Part shown: piece by piece, positions 52,802-62,609 of the stretch | Layout of the letters: the number at the start of each line of letters is the position of its first letter | Position numbering within the stretch: the stretch's first letter is position 1 | Assembly: GCF_014212175.1 (NCBI RefSeq) | Contig: NZ_JACJVR010000076.1 | Coordinates: 1 to 64,000 of the forward strand | Reading direction: 5' to 3' | DNA: 64,000 nt | DNA from: Cohnella xylanilytica | Lineage (GTDB): Bacteria; Bacillota; Bacilli; Paenibacillales; Paenibacillaceae | Notes under the pieces: model-generated | What the model was told of the DNA's origin: nothing | The model's input: only the letters and a program-made list of their open reading frames with translations | Databases searched by the model: none | Program-made: the position numbers and the translations under genes

Positions 52802-55359
52802 AGCGAATCTCCACCTGTGTCTGATTTGTTAGTCAAACTAATACTTTGCTTATATTTATCGATGGATCGGAATACCGCTCGAAATTCGTCGTCCAGCTCG
52901 CCGATCAGAGAGTTCAGACCTTCGGGCGGCGACTCGCCGAAGGCGGATTCCAGACGGGTCGCGATCTCGTAGACGCCCCCGGCCGCCAGATGGCTCGCCG
53001 CGCCCCGCAAGGAATGAAGCATCCGCTTCGCCTCCCGGAAGTCGCCTTGTTCCGACAACCGCTTCAGCTCCGCTCCGGCGCCGGCGTACTTCTCCTTAAG
53101 TCTGTCCAGGAGATGTACGTACAACCTTGGGTTCCCGCCTAAGCGGCCCAGAGCCAACGCGACGTCCAGCCCTTCCAGCTCGGGGACCGGAACCGGAGCG
53201 CATCCGTTCTCCGCGGCCGCGTAATCGGGCAGCCAGCGTTCGAGAAGGTCGCGCAATCTCTTCATCTCGACGGGCTTCGTGATCACTTCCTGGGCGCCGG
53301 CTTCATAACAGCGCTCATGCTGCTCCTTCGTCGTGTCCGCGGTCAGCATCACGATCGGAAGGTTCATCCGGCGCGGCAGCGAACGAATGTTCCGAACGGC
53401 GGCGATTCCGTCCATGACGGGCATGTGAAGATCCATCAGGACGAGGCCGAACGGTTCGTCGGACTCCAGCATCCCCAGGGCCTCCGGCCCGCTGGCCGAA
53501 GCGACGACTTCGGCTCCGAGACTCTGAAGCATCCTCGCCGCGACCTTGCGGCTGATCTCGTGGTCTTCCACCAGAAGCACCTTCGCCTTCGGGGAAGGTG
53601 CGAAGCAGTCCGATCCCGCGGGCGGTCCCGCTTCCAGCAGCTTGCGAAGAGCCCGGTGCCAGGCCGAAGCGTCCGCCGTCTTCAACACGACCGCCGCCGG
53701 CCGCAGCGATTCCGGCAGGCGGTTGATCGCCTGCCGGCCGTGGAATCCGCACGCCGCGGCGACGGGGATGCCGCGGCGGTCGCATTCGCGCTTCCAGACC
53801 GACCAATGCCCGTATCCGCTCATCCGGTCCGCTTCCATGTCCACGATGAGACCGGCCGCCGAATGCCGCTCCGCTTCGGCCAACGCGTCTTCCCACGAGC
53901 CGAAGGCGATCGCCTCGCATAATCGGGAGAGCTCTTGGAACCAGGACGGAGGGTTGTCCCCGGACGGCCCGACTACGAGAACCCGGCATGGGAGGGGAGA
54001 GAATTCTGCGGCCGCGGGCGGCGCCGTCCGGAACGGGACGACGAACCGGAAGACGGTTCCGGCGCCCGGCTTGCTCTCCGCCTCCAGCGTTCCGTCCATC
54101 AGCTCGATCAGCCCCTTGGCGATCACGAGCCCCAACCCGCTTCCTCCGTAGTGCCGGGAGATCGAAGCGCTCGCCTGGTGGTAGGGCTGGAACAGCCGCT
54201 CCAGCTGAAGCCGGGTCATTCCGATTCCCGTATCGCGAACGGCGAAATGAATACAGGGCCCGTCAGGTTTATTTTCCGCCATCTCCACGATCAATTCAAC
54301 TTCGCCGCGTTCCGTGAACTTGACGGCGTTGCCAGCCAGATTATAGAGCACTTGCTCAAGCTTGTGCGAATCTCCTACGAGATGATCCGGAACGTCGGAA
54401 TCGACGTTCAGCTTCAGCTCCACGGGCTTGTCTCCGAGAAGGGCCGCCATCGTGTGCATGACATGCCTCATGGATCTTCGAAGCCGGAACGGGGCGTTCT
54501 CCAGAACCATCTTCTCGGCTTCCAGCTTGGAATAATCGAGAAAGTTGTTGAGCGTCCGAAGCAAATGCCGCGAAGAGATATCGATCTGCTCCAGCCCGTC
54601 CCGCTGCTCGTCGGTCAACTCCGAACGGTCGATCAGGTTCGCGGTGTTGATGATGGCGTTCAGCGGGGTCCGGATGTCATGGCTGATGCGGGCGAGGAAG
54701 CGGCTCTTGTCCCGATTCGACTGCTCTTCTTTTCTCAACGCCCGCTCGTATTCGCGCTCGATTCGCTTCTGTTCCGTCGTGTCGCGCAGGATCCCCGAAT
54801 AATAGGAGACGGGATGATCCGGCTTGGGAAGGCGAACGGCCAATGACAAGTTCGCGAACGCGGGTTCACCGCCGGTTCTGCTAGTCCGGAACTCGACTTC
54901 CCGCTCGGATGAACCGGTCTCCCGGGCCTCCTTCATTCCCGCAAGAAGCCGCTCCAGGCTCTCGGCGGTCAAGCGGTCGAAGAAGGAGCAGGAGGCGGAA
55001 TCCCCCTCGATGCCCAGCAGCCTGCGAGCGGCTTCGTTCGAATACAGCAGCCGGCCGGACGGATCGAAAGAGAGAATGCCGTCCTTGGCATTCTCCGCGA
55101 TTCCGAGCAATATGGAATGTTCCTTCTCGTACTTGGCCAGCCTCATCTCCATCGGCGACAGCCTTCGCCGAAGAGTTCGGTACGCCAAGCAGGCCAGAAC
55201 GGCTTGGGCGACGATCGGAACGGCTGCGGCGACCCAGGAGCCGGCCGAAGGAGGCAGCCGCCAGATGTGGCGTATTCCTTCGATGGCCGCGATCAGAAGC
55301 GACGCCGCGACGGCGGGAGCGAACACAGCCCCCATTGTAATCCTAAGCGATCGAGTCAT
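52798..55359 (-). CDS. BarA-like hybrid histidine kinase with receivers and Hpt domain
   Basis: The 853-residue protein has two N-terminal membrane helices (residues about 8-55), a PAS domain (about 70-185), H-box RISHDIRTPLNA (near 230), ATPase motifs DTGIGM and GSGLGLVIAK, a degenerate receiver-like region (LIVDMEA, near 500), a true receiver (LLVEDHEIS, acceptor in LMDLHMP) and a C-terminal Hpt domain with MLHSLRGAASHL. It can run a full phosphorelay by itself. GGAGGG precedes ATG 55359. It is divergent from the chemoreceptor gene. Confidence 0.9.
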   Translation of the reverse strand: MTRSLRITMGAVFAPAVAASLLIAAIEGIRHIWRLPPSAGSWVAAAVPIVAQAVLACLAYRTLRRRLSPMEMRLAKYEKEHSILLGIAENAKDGILSFDPSGRLLYSNEAARRLLGIEGDSASCSFFDRLTAESLERLLAGMKEARETGSSEREVEFRTSRTGGEPAFANLSLAVRLPKPDHPVSYYSGILRDTTEQKRIEREYERALRKEEQSNRDKSRFLARISHDIRTPLNAIINTANLIDRSELTDEQRDGLEQIDISSRHLLRTLNNFLDYSKLEAEKMVLENAPFRLRRSMRHVMHTMAALLGDKPVELKLNVDSDVPDHLVGDSHKLEQVLYNLAGNAVKFTERGEVELIVEMAENKPDGPCIHFAVRDTGIGMTRLQLERLFQPYHQASASISRHYGGSGLGLVIAKGLIELMDGTLEAESKPGAGTVFRFVVPFRTAPPAAAEFSPLPCRVLVVGPSGDNPPSWFQELSRLCEAIAFGSWEDALAEAERHSAAGLIVDMEADRMSGYGHWSVWKRECDRRGIPVAAACGFHGRQAINRLPESLRPAAVVLKTADASAWHRALRKLLEAGPPAGSDCFAPSPKAKVLLVEDHEISRKVAARMLQSLGAEVVASASGPEALGMLESDEPFGLVLMDLHMPVMDGIAAVRNIRSLPRRMNLPIVMLTADTTKEQHERCYEAGAQEVITKPVEMKRLRDLLERWLPDYAAAENGCAPVPVPELEGLDVALALGRLGGNPRLYVHLLDRLKEKYAGAGAELKRLSEQGDFREAKRMLHSLRGAASHLAAGGVYEIATRLESAFGESPPEGLNSLIGELDDEFRAVFRSIDKYKQSISLTNKSDTGGDSL

Positions 55360-55504
55360 GCAAACCCTCCGCAAGAAGTGTGAGCGAAACTAACAATTGC
55401 CAAACAACAAACAAGCAAAAAATTTAATGGTTTGTCTATATGATAACGAATGCGCTCGTTTTGTGAAGAGCAGCGCGGGATTCCCGGGGGAGGAAATCAA
55501 TGGA

Positions 55505-57205
55505 ATGAAGACGAGGTGGACGGTAAGGAACAAATTGGTCGGCGGCTTCGCGATGATCTTCATCCTGTCGGCCGTTCTGGCCGCCATCGGAGCGGCGAGC
55601 ATCAAGACCGTCCGCGACAACTCGAAGGAGTTGACGACGAATTGGCTGTGGGGGATCGAGACGATCAACCGCGTCAAAGTCGGAACGCAGCAATTCGTGA
55701 ACCTGTTTTACCAGACGATGATGACGAAGGACCCCGCCGGGCAGAAGCCGATCCTCGATGCGATGAAGACAGAGATCGATTCCATCGGCCGGAACATCGA
55801 GAGTTATGCGAGCTCGGTGTCCAACGAAGAGGATCAAGCGAACTACGACGAACTTAAGAAAAACTGGAACCTGTTCAAGGAGCAATACGGCGGCTCCCAG
55901 GCTGAAGAGCCGGGGCGGCAGCAATCCGGCACGCCTAGCGGGGACGTAGTGAAGACGTTCACGGATATGGTAACCGTGCTCGACCGAATGATTCAGTTCA
56001 ACCACGACGGAGCCGTCGAGAGCGTCGACAAGAACGAGGCGCTGTACAAGAGAAGCGTTCTCGCCACGATCATCGTCGGGGCCGTATCCCTGATCGCGAT
56101 GATCGGTCTCGGGGTCACGCTGACGCTGTCGATCACCCGCCCGTTGAACCGGGCCACCCAAGCGCTGAACCGAATATCGGCGGGAGACTTGGCCATCGGC
56201 CACATACATATTCGCAGAAAAGACGAGTTCGGGGTTATGCTGGAAGCCGTTAACGTCACCGTCGAACATCTGAGGCAGTCGGTGCGGCAGATGCAGGACG
56301 CGGCGAGCTCGGTCGCGGCGTCGGCCGAGCAGCTGGACGCGAGCTCGGACCAGAATTCGGGGGCGGCCCGCCAGGTCGCGGAAGCGATCCAGCAGGTCGC
56401 CGCGGATTCGGAGAGGCAGGCGGCCGTCTCCGGAGAATGCGAGCGGGTCATGGACGAGATGGCCGAAGGCGTGCAGCGCATCGCCGAGACGACTTCCGAC
56501 ATCGCGGACCTTAGCGGAAGCGCTGCCCGCTCCGCGCGGGAAGGAGTGGAGCGGATTCAAGACGTCTCGTCTCGAATCCGGGCGCTTCGGAATACGGCGA
56601 ACGAGGCGGGCGACGACATCAGGCGGCTGGAGGAGCAGTCGGAGCAGATCGGCAGCATCTCGACGCTGATCGGAGAGATCGCCACCCAGACGCACTTGCT
56701 CGCCTTGAACGCGGCGATCGAGGCGGCCCGGGCGGGCGAGCACGGCGCGGGATTCGCGGTCGTCGCCGGAGAGGTCCGCAAGCTGGCCGCGCAGACGGAC
56801 GAATCGGTCAAGGGAATCGGGGAATTGCTGCGCGCGGTAGGAAGCACGACGCGCCAAGCGGCCGAAGCGATGAGCCGGAGCCTGGCGCAAGCGGACGAGA
56901 GCGTGGAGGCGGTCGCCGAGGCCGAGCGGGCGTTCGAGCGGATCGCGGGCAGCTCCGGCGAAGTATCCGTTCGGATTCAGGAGACGGCCGCGGCGGCGCA
57001 GCAGCTGGCGGCCAGCTCGGAGGAGGTCGCGGCGTCCGTCGCGAACATGGGCCATCTCGCTTCCAGAACGGCGGAGGCTTCCCGGCAGGTCGCGGGGGCG
57101 ACGGAAGAGCAGCTCGCGTCGAGCGAAGAGATCGCCGCTTCTTCGCGGATGCTGTCCGCGACCGCGAACGACTTGCAAGATACGGTTCGAACATTCGAAA
57201 TATAA
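55505..57205 (+). CDS. Methyl-accepting chemotaxis protein
   Basis: The 566-residue protein has a first helix ([18 protein letters not shown]), an outer four-helix sensing region of about 160 residues, a second helix ([14 protein letters not shown]), a HAMP domain and a long signalling coiled coil. The signalling tip contains [24 protein letters not shown], apart from two substitutions the conserved hairpin. It signals to CheA/CheW; none is in the window. ATG 55505 has GGGGGAGG at 11 nt. The next gene is a LuxR-type regulator 18 nt away. Confidence 0.9.
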   Translation: MKTRWTVRNKLVGGFAMIFILSAVLAAIGAASIKTVRDNSKELTTNWLWGIETINRVKVGTQQFVNLFYQTMMTKDPAGQKPILDAMKTEIDSIGRNIESYASSVSNEEDQANYDELKKNWNLFKEQYGGSQAEEPGRQQSGTPSGDVVKTFTDMVTVLDRMIQFNHDGAVESVDKNEALYKRSVLATIIVGAVSLIAMIGLGVTLTLSITRPLNRATQALNRISAGDLAIGHIHIRRKDEFGVMLEAVNVTVEHLRQSVRQMQDAASSVAASAEQLDASSDQNSGAARQVAEAIQQVAADSERQAAVSGECERVMDEMAEGVQRIAETTSDIADLSGSAARSAREGVERIQDVSSRIRALRNTANEAGDDIRRLEEQSEQIGSISTLIGEIATQTHLLALNAAIEAARAGEHGAGFAVVAGEVRKLAAQTDESVKGIGELLRAVGSTTRQAAEAMSRSLAQADESVEAVAEAERAFERIAGSSGEVSVRIQETAAAAQQLAASSEEVAASVANMGHLASRTAEASRQVAGATEEQLASSEEIAASSRMLSATANDLQDTVRTFEI

Positions 57206-57223
57206 AAAAGGGGATCGCAACGA

Positions 57224-57532
57224 ATGAAAATGTTGAACAGCTTCTTCCAGACCGACGGACCTCAGGTGCAAATGCAGACGACGATGCTCAATCCGATCTT
57301 CGTCTCCTTCGCCAAGAAGTACAAGCTGACGCCGAGAGAGACGCAGGTGATGAGAATCCTCGTGACGGAAGGCCTTCGGAACGACGAGATCGCGGCCCAG
57401 ATGCACATCTCCCCGAAGACGCTGAAGAATCATTTGGCCTGCATGATGAAGAAGACGCAGACGGCCTCGTCCCGATCCCTGCAAGCCTTGTTCTTCAATT
57501 ACGTTCTGAAGACGCTGCTCCCTTCCGTTTAG
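57224..57532 (+). CDS. Solo LuxR/GerE-type helix-turn-helix protein (102 aa)
   Basis: After about 33 variable residues comes a full LuxR-type DNA-binding domain (KLTPRETQVMRILV, then NDEIAAQMHISPKTLKNHL). There is no receiver or ligand domain, as in GerE. GGGG with an AACG spacer precedes the ATG. It is co-transcribed with the chemoreceptor gene and ends in a terminator that also covers the 3' end of the convergent kinase gene. Its target is unknown. Confidence 0.85.
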   Translation: MKMLNSFFQTDGPQVQMQTTMLNPIFVSFAKKYKLTPRETQVMRILVTEGLRNDEIAAQMHISPKTLKNHLACMMKKTQTASSRSLQALFFNYVLKTLLPSV

Positions 57533-57545
57533 GAAGGGTTTTTTT
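57520..57545 (+). terminator. Terminator containing both stop codons of convergent genes
   Basis: CCCTTCC (57520-57526) and GGAAGGG (57532-57538) flank GTTTA, then seven T. The loop and stem edge hold TAG of the LuxR-type gene and TAA of the minus-strand kinase. Confidence 0.88.
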
Positions 57546-58818
57546 GTTGCGCGGCGTCCTTGCGGCGGGCGGACAGCTCGCCCGCCGCCTTCAAGGGAAG
57601 GCGGACCCGGAACCGGGTTCCTTCGCCGGGACGGCTCTGGGCGGAGATGTCGCCGCCGTGAAGATCGACGATCTTCTTGACGATCGACAAGCCGAGCCCG
57701 CTGCCGCCGGAGGCGCGATTGCGCGATTTGTCCACCTTGAAGAACCGTTCGAACAGATGGGGCAGATCGCTCTCGGAGACGCCGATGCCGGTATCGGCGA
57801 ATGTCGCTTCGGCATCGCCTTCCCGGATCTCGAGCCGGATGGAGATCGTGCCCCCTTCCGGCGTGAATTTGATGCTGTTGTGCAGCAGGTTGGTCCAGAT
57901 CTGATTGACGAGCTCCTCGTCCGCCTCGAGCGTCGTCTCGCTGAGCTGGACGTCCATCTCGAGCTTCTTCGCGTCCCACAGCGGCTCGCAGGAGAGAACG
58001 GCCTGCCGGATCTGGCGGTCGAGCCGGAACGTGCGAATCTGGAAGGGATGGTGCCGGGACTCGAGCGAAGTGAGCTTCATCAGGTTGTCGCTTAACCGCG
58101 ACATCCGGTCGCTCTCGGTCTCGATGATCCGCAGGTAGTGATCGCGGGCTTCCGGCGTCATTCCGTCCTGACGGAGCGCCTGGGCGAACCCCTTGATCGC
58201 GGTGAGCGGAGACTGAATCTCGTGGGAGACGTTGGAGATGAACTCCTGGCGCATCTGCTCCATCTGCCCGAGCTCGGCCGCCATCCGGTTCAGGTTGTCC
58301 ACGAGAACGTAATATTGGCCGGCGTACCTGGGATGCGCTTCGAGATTGACGTTGAAGTCGCCCTTGGACATTCGCTGCATCGCGTCGACCATCATCGTGA
58401 AGACGTTGAGCGCGCGCTTCTCCGGCTTGAAGATCCAGCGGACGACGCTCATCGACAGCCCGAACAGGAACATGGAGAGGAGAAGGGCGGCGTAATCTCG
58501 CACGGTCGGATGATTCTGCCCGTACACCCAGAAGCGGTCCAGGAACCGGGTGAGGTAGTGGGCGGCCGTCCAGCAGATCGAGAAGTAGACGAAGAAGGCG
58601 GAGACGCCGAACACGATGTGGTACCACTTCGGCTGGCGCTCCCGGGCCATCCGCTCGCGCAGATGCTCTTCCTCCAACCGCCGGCGTTCGGCCCGCATTC
58701 TCTCCCGCAGCTCGCGCCGCCGCGCTCCCGTCAGCCGGGAGCTTCCTTCTTCGTTCAAGTATTCGGCTAGGATCCTCTCGCGCAGCTGCCTTCGCGTCTC
58801 TCGCGATCTCCTGCTCAC
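57529..58818 (-). CDS. HAMP-containing sensor histidine kinase
   Basis: The 429-residue protein begins with a long, very basic cytosolic helix (residues 1-62, rich in RRxLRER), then two membrane helices with a short outer loop, a HAMP domain, H-box FISNVSHEIQSPLTAIKGF and ATPase motifs DTGIGVSESDLPHLFERFF and GSGLGLSIVKK. Start GTG 58818 overlaps the regulator stop (GTGA). The arginine-rich N-terminus is unusual and may bind nucleic acid or phospholipid. Confidence 0.9.
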   Translation of the reverse strand: MSRRSRETRRQLRERILAEYLNEEGSSRLTGARRRELRERMRAERRRLEEEHLRERMARERQPKWYHIVFGVSAFFVYFSICWTAAHYLTRFLDRFWVYGQNHPTVRDYAALLLSMFLFGLSMSVVRWIFKPEKRALNVFTMMVDAMQRMSKGDFNVNLEAHPRYAGQYYVLVDNLNRMAAELGQMEQMRQEFISNVSHEIQSPLTAIKGFAQALRQDGMTPEARDHYLRIIETESDRMSRLSDNLMKLTSLESRHHPFQIRTFRLDRQIRQAVLSCEPLWDAKKLEMDVQLSETTLEADEELVNQIWTNLLHNSIKFTPEGGTISIRLEIREGDAEATFADTGIGVSESDLPHLFERFFKVDKSRNRASGGSGLGLSIVKKIVDLHGGDISAQSRPGEGTRFRVRLPLKAAGELSARRKDAAQQKNPS

Positions 58819-59489
58819 GTGAGGATCTCCAGACGGTAGCCGAGCCCGCGGATCGTCGTGATCCGGAAACCGTGCTCCTCTTCGCCGAACCTCTCCCGCA
58901 ACCGCCGGATATGGACGTCGACCGTCCGTTCGTCGCCTTCGTAATCGTAGCCCCAGATCTGCTCGATCAGCTGCTCGCGGGAGAACGTCTTGCCGGGATA
59001 GCTGGCCAGCTTGTAGAGCAACTCGAATTCCTTGAGCGGCAGGGTATGGGAGTCGGAACCGGCCGTCAGCTCGTACGTCTTCCGGTTGAGCTGCACCCGG
59101 CCGACCTGAACCGTCTGGGAGATGGCGATCTTATACCGCTTCAGCAGCGCCTTCACGCGGACGACGAGCTCGGCGGGCTCGAACGGCTTCACGAGATAAT
59201 CGTCCGTTCCGAGCTGGAACCCCTTCACCTTCTGCGACGTCTCTCCCTTGGCGGTCAGCATGAGCAGGGGAATGTCGTAATGCTCCCGAAGCTGCTCGCA
59301 CAGCTCCCAGCCGTCCATGTTCGGCATCATGACGTCGAGCACGACCAGGTCGAACTGAACGGACTCCATAAGCGCGAGCGCCTCCACGCCGTCCGACGCT
59401 TCCTGGACTTCGAACCCTTCCCGGGTCAGAATGAGGCTGACGAGCTCGCGAATATGAAGGTCGTCGTCGACGACGAGCAATCTGGCCAA
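58815..59489 (-). CDS. OmpR/PhoB-family response regulator
   Basis: The 224-residue protein has a receiver (LLVVDDDLHIRELV, acceptor in LVVLDVMMP, Lys in VKPFEP) and a winged helix (WGYDYEGDERTVDVHIRRL). Start TTG 59489 has GGGGGAG 6 nt upstream. It is followed by and coupled to the kinase at 57529-58818. It is divergent from gluQ. Confidence 0.92.
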   Translation of the reverse strand: MARLLVVDDDLHIRELVSLILTREGFEVQEASDGVEALALMESVQFDLVVLDVMMPNMDGWELCEQLREHYDIPLLMLTAKGETSQKVKGFQLGTDDYLVKPFEPAELVVRVKALLKRYKIAISQTVQVGRVQLNRKTYELTAGSDSHTLPLKEFELLYKLASYPGKTFSREQLIEQIWGYDYEGDERTVDVHIRRLRERFGEEEHGFRITTIRGLGYRLEILT

Positions 59490-59637
59490 TCGAATCTCCC
59501 CCTCTTGGATCTTCTCTTCAATATATCGGTTTTCGCGGGCCGCTTCAAAGCGGTTCTGCCCCCATCATGAGGCAACAATATGAACTGAATATGAATCAAT
59601 CGTGCTACAATGGGGAGAGAAAGGGGAATGAAGCATC

Positions 59638-60615
59638 GTGAACAACCGCCCATCTCCGATCCGCGGCCGGTTCGCGCCGACCCCCTCGGGCCGGCTTCAT
59701 CTGGGCAACGCCTTGACCGCGCTTCTCGCCTGGCTCCAGGTTCGGGCCGCCGGGGGCGCGATGATTCTGCGGATGGAAGACCTCGACGCGCCCCGCTGCA
59801 AGCCGGGAACGGCCGCTCAAGTCATGGAAGAGATGGCTTGGCTCGGCCTCGATTGGGACGAGGGGCCCGACGTCGGCGGCCCTTGCGGCCCTTACGAGCA
59901 GAGCGCCCGGCTCGCCTTGTACGAGGAGGCTCTCGAGCGGCTCGGGCGGGAGGACCGGATCTACCCGTGCTACTGCAGCCGCGCCGAGCTGCAATCGATC
60001 GCCAGCGCCCCGCACGGGCTGACGGGGGAAGGGCCCGTCTACGACGGCCGCTGCCGCCGCCTCACCGCCGAGGAGCGGCGGGAGAGGGAAGCGGTCAAGA
60101 CGCCGTCGCTGCGCTTTGCCATGCCGGTTAAGCCGTTCCCGTTCGCGGACGGCGTCGCCGGGCCGCAATCGTTCGGCCCCGGAGCGGGAGGCGACTTCGT
60201 CGTGAAGCGCGCGGACGGCATCGTCGGCTACCAGCTGGCCGTCGTCGTGGACGACATCGCCATGGGCGTCACCGACGTGTTCCGCGGCTGGGACCTTCTC
60301 GATTCGACGCCGCGCCAGCTCGCGCTGTTCGAGGCGTTCGGCGAGCCGCCGCCCCGGTACGCGCACGGCCCTCTGCTGCTCGGCCTCGACGGAAGCCGCC
60401 TGTCCAAGCGGCACGGCTCCGTCGGCTTGTCGGCGCTGCGGGAGCGGGGGGCGAAGCCGGAGAAGGTGACCGGCTGGCTCGCCTGGACGGCGGGCTTGAC
60501 CGACGAGCCGGAGCCGCTCGCTCCCCGCGAGCTGATACGCTTCTGGGATCCGCGGCGCATCGCCCGCGAGGCCGTCCGGCTTCCCGCCGATTGGACGAAC
60601 TTCATCATCGATTGA
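59638..60615 (+). CDS. gluQ: Glutamyl-Q tRNA(Asp) synthetase (GluQRS)
   Basis: The 325-residue protein is a truncated glutamyl-tRNA synthetase without anticodon-binding domain. It has FAPTPSGRLHLGN (HIGH motif), the zinc site CYC with YDGRC, and LSKRHGS (KMSKS). It attaches Glu to queuosine at position 34 of tRNA-Asp. Start GTG 59638 has AAGGGG about 12 nt upstream; a TACAAT -10 lies at about 59605. It heads a group of four enzyme genes. Confidence 0.92.
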   Translation: MNNRPSPIRGRFAPTPSGRLHLGNALTALLAWLQVRAAGGAMILRMEDLDAPRCKPGTAAQVMEEMAWLGLDWDEGPDVGGPCGPYEQSARLALYEEALERLGREDRIYPCYCSRAELQSIASAPHGLTGEGPVYDGRCRRLTAEERREREAVKTPSLRFAMPVKPFPFADGVAGPQSFGPGAGGDFVVKRADGIVGYQLAVVVDDIAMGVTDVFRGWDLLDSTPRQLALFEAFGEPPPRYAHGPLLLGLDGSRLSKRHGSVGLSALRERGAKPEKVTGWLAWTAGLTDEPEPLAPRELIRFWDPRRIAREAVRLPADWTNFIID

Positions 60616-60633
60616 CCGAAGGAGCGCAACCGA

Positions 60634-61260
60634 ATGGAGACTTGGAACGATTCGAGATTATCGCGGCAGATCGCCTTCCTCGCCGAAGCGGACAAGCTGA
60701 AGAACGTGCTGCGCCGGACGCTGCTCATGGACGGAAGCCGGAGGGAGAACACCGCCGAGCATTCCTGGCACATCTCCCTCATGGCGATGACGCTGCACGA
60801 ATACGCGCCGGAGCCGAAGCCGGACCTAACGCGCGTGCTTAAGCTGCTGCTCGTCCACGACCTGGTCGAGATCGACGCCGGCGACACGTTCGCTTACGAC
60901 GCCTCCGGCTACGAGGACAAGGAAGAGCGGGAAGCCGCCGCGGCGAGGCGCATCTTCGGCCTGCTCCCGGACGAACAGGCGGAGGAGATCATGGCGCTGT
61001 GGAGGGAATTCGAGGACGGCGAGACGCCGGAAGCCCTCTTCGCCGCCGCCTTGGACCGGATGCAGCCGCTGCTGCACAACTACATGACGGACGGCTTCAG
61101 CTGGAAGCAGAACGGAATCGTCCGCTCGCAGGTGCGGGCCCGGATGAAGCCGATCTACCGGGCGTCGCCGAAGCTGGCGGAGTTCGTCGAGGAGCTGCTG
61201 CAGCGGGCGGTCGACCGGGGCTATCTGACGGACGGGGACGATTCCCCGAAGGAGGAATGA
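60634..61260 (+). CDS. HD-domain hydrolase, YfbR/HDDC2-like 5'-nucleotidase
   Basis: The 208-residue protein has RRENTAEHSWHISLMAMTL (metal His), LLLVHDLVEIDAGDTF (HD pair) and a later catalytic Asp in AALDRMQPLLHNY. It likely hydrolyses deoxynucleoside monophosphates. AAGGAG precedes the ATG. It is 18 nt after gluQ. Confidence 0.9.
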   Translation: METWNDSRLSRQIAFLAEADKLKNVLRRTLLMDGSRRENTAEHSWHISLMAMTLHEYAPEPKPDLTRVLKLLLVHDLVEIDAGDTFAYDASGYEDKEEREAAAARRIFGLLPDEQAEEIMALWREFEDGETPEALFAAALDRMQPLLHNYMTDGFSWKQNGIVRSQVRARMKPIYRASPKLAEFVEELLQRAVDRGYLTDGDDSPKEE

Positions 61261-61264
61261 CGAC

Positions 61265-61846
61265 ATGCCGCATCTGATCGGCGAGCGGGTCATGCTGAGA
61301 GAGTACCGGCACGAGGATCTCGTGCCGATCCGGGGGTGGGTGAACGATCCTCAGATCGTTCGCTACCTGTCGGATATTTTCCTGTATCCCCATACGCTGG
61401 AATCGACCGAATCGTTCCTTCAGGCGATGATGGACCCGCGGCCGGACAGCCGCAGCTTCGTGATCGCGGACGCGGCCACCGAGCTGTACATCGGACAGAT
61501 CGGCCTCGACTCCATCGACTGGAAGAATCGGATGGGCCGGATCGGCATCGTCATCGGCTCCCCGGAGCGGCTTGGGCGAGGCTACGGCTCCGAGGCGATG
61601 CGGCTGCTGGCCTCGTTCGCCTTCCGCGAGCTCGACCTGCACCGGCTCGAGCTTGAAGTGTACGACTTCAACGAGCGGGCGATCCGCTGCTACGCGGCTT
61701 GCGGGTTCAAGGAGGAAGGCCGGCTCAGAGAGAGGCTGTACAAGGAAGGGCGCCGCGTCGACGTCCTCGTCATGGGGCTGCTGCGCTCGGAATGGGAAGC
61801 GGAGCAGGCGGATTGCGGCGTCCCTGGAAGTCCTGCTAATATATAG
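61265..61846 (+). CDS. GNAT acetyltransferase, RimJ/RimL-like
   Basis: The 193-residue protein opens LIGERVMLREYRHEDL and has IGSPERLGRGYGSEAMRLL (acetyl-CoA loop) and NERAIRCYAACGFKEEG, the pattern of ribosomal-protein or spermidine acetyltransferases. GGAGGAATGACG lies before the ATG, only 4 nt after the previous stop. Confidence 0.88.
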   Translation: MPHLIGERVMLREYRHEDLVPIRGWVNDPQIVRYLSDIFLYPHTLESTESFLQAMMDPRPDSRSFVIADAATELYIGQIGLDSIDWKNRMGRIGIVIGSPERLGRGYGSEAMRLLASFAFRELDLHRLELEVYDFNERAIRCYAACGFKEEGRLRERLYKEGRRVDVLVMGLLRSEWEAEQADCGVPGSPANI

Positions 61847-61886
61847 AAGGAATACGAATCCATTCGGACAAGGAGGCTGACGGTCG

Positions 61887-62468
61887 ATGTCGTTCACGCT
61901 GCCCATCGGGGCCGAAGCGAAGAGCTTCTCGCTCCCGGCTACCGACGGAAGAACGTACTCCCTCGCGGATTTCGCGGACGCGAAGGGGCTTGTCGTCTTT
62001 TTCACCTGCAATCATTGTCCTTACGTCATGGGCTCGGAGGAAGTGACCCGGCAGACCGCCGAGAAGTACGCGCCGCACGGCGTCCGCTTCGTCGGGATCA
62101 ATTCGAACAGCGTTCGCACGAAGCCGGACGACTCGTTCGGGCACATGGTCGAGAGAATGGAAGAGAAGAAGTTCCCGTGGGTCTATCTGCACGACGAGAC
62201 CCAGGAGGTCGCGAAGGCGTACGGGGCGCTGCGCACTCCGCATTTTTACGTGTTCGACGAGGAGCGCAAGCTGATCTACACCGGACGAGGCGTCGACCAG
62301 CCGCGCGATACGAGCAAGATGACCGTGAACGATCTGGACAACGCGCTCGCGGAGTTCGTCGCCGGCAAGCCGGTGTCGGTTCCGCTGACGAACCCGATCG
62401 GCTGCAACGTGAAGTGGGACGGCCAAGACGAGCACTGGATGCCGGCAGAAGCCTGCGACCTCGTCTGA
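61887..62468 (+). CDS. Thioredoxin-fold redox protein (AhpC/TSA-like)
   Basis: The 193-residue protein has [19 protein letters not shown], a CxxC active site in [10 protein letters not shown] and the cis-proline region [11 protein letters not shown]. The CxxC favours a thiol-disulfide role over a peroxidase. It has no signal peptide. AAGGAGG precedes the ATG. Confidence 0.88.
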   Translation: MSFTLPIGAEAKSFSLPATDGRTYSLADFADAKGLVVFFTCNHCPYVMGSEEVTRQTAEKYAPHGVRFVGINSNSVRTKPDDSFGHMVERMEEKKFPWVYLHDETQEVAKAYGALRTPHFYVFDEERKLIYTGRGVDQPRDTSKMTVNDLDNALAEFVAGKPVSVPLTNPIGCNVKWDGQDEHWMPAEACDLV

Positions 62469-62492
62469 CAAGGTACGGAACAGACGGCGAAG

Positions 62493-62520
62493 CGCAATCC
62501 GGAAGCGGGTTGCGTTTTTT
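62493..62520 (+). terminator. Terminator after the thioredoxin-fold gene
   Basis: CGCAATCCG pairs with CGGGTTGCG around GAAG, followed by six T. Confidence 0.88.
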
Positions 62521-62530
62521 GTTTGCCTTT

Positions 62531-62559
62531 TTTCCAACTCTATCAACCTCTGCTATAAT
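62531..62559 (+). promoter_or_regulatory. Promoter of the GH18-like gene
   Basis: TTTCCA (62531-62536), 17 bp, TATAAT (62554-62559), 50 nt before the start codon. Confidence 0.75.
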
Positions 62560-62609
62560 TCTAGTGAACGAACGAATAAGCCTGAATCTAGCAGAAGGGT
62601 GAGCTATCA

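Noticed and set aside
55436-58627. 1063-codon open frame on the minus strand across several genes
   Set aside because: It crosses the chemoreceptor gene in antisense and the kinase in another frame; composition is Arg/Gly-rich without domains.
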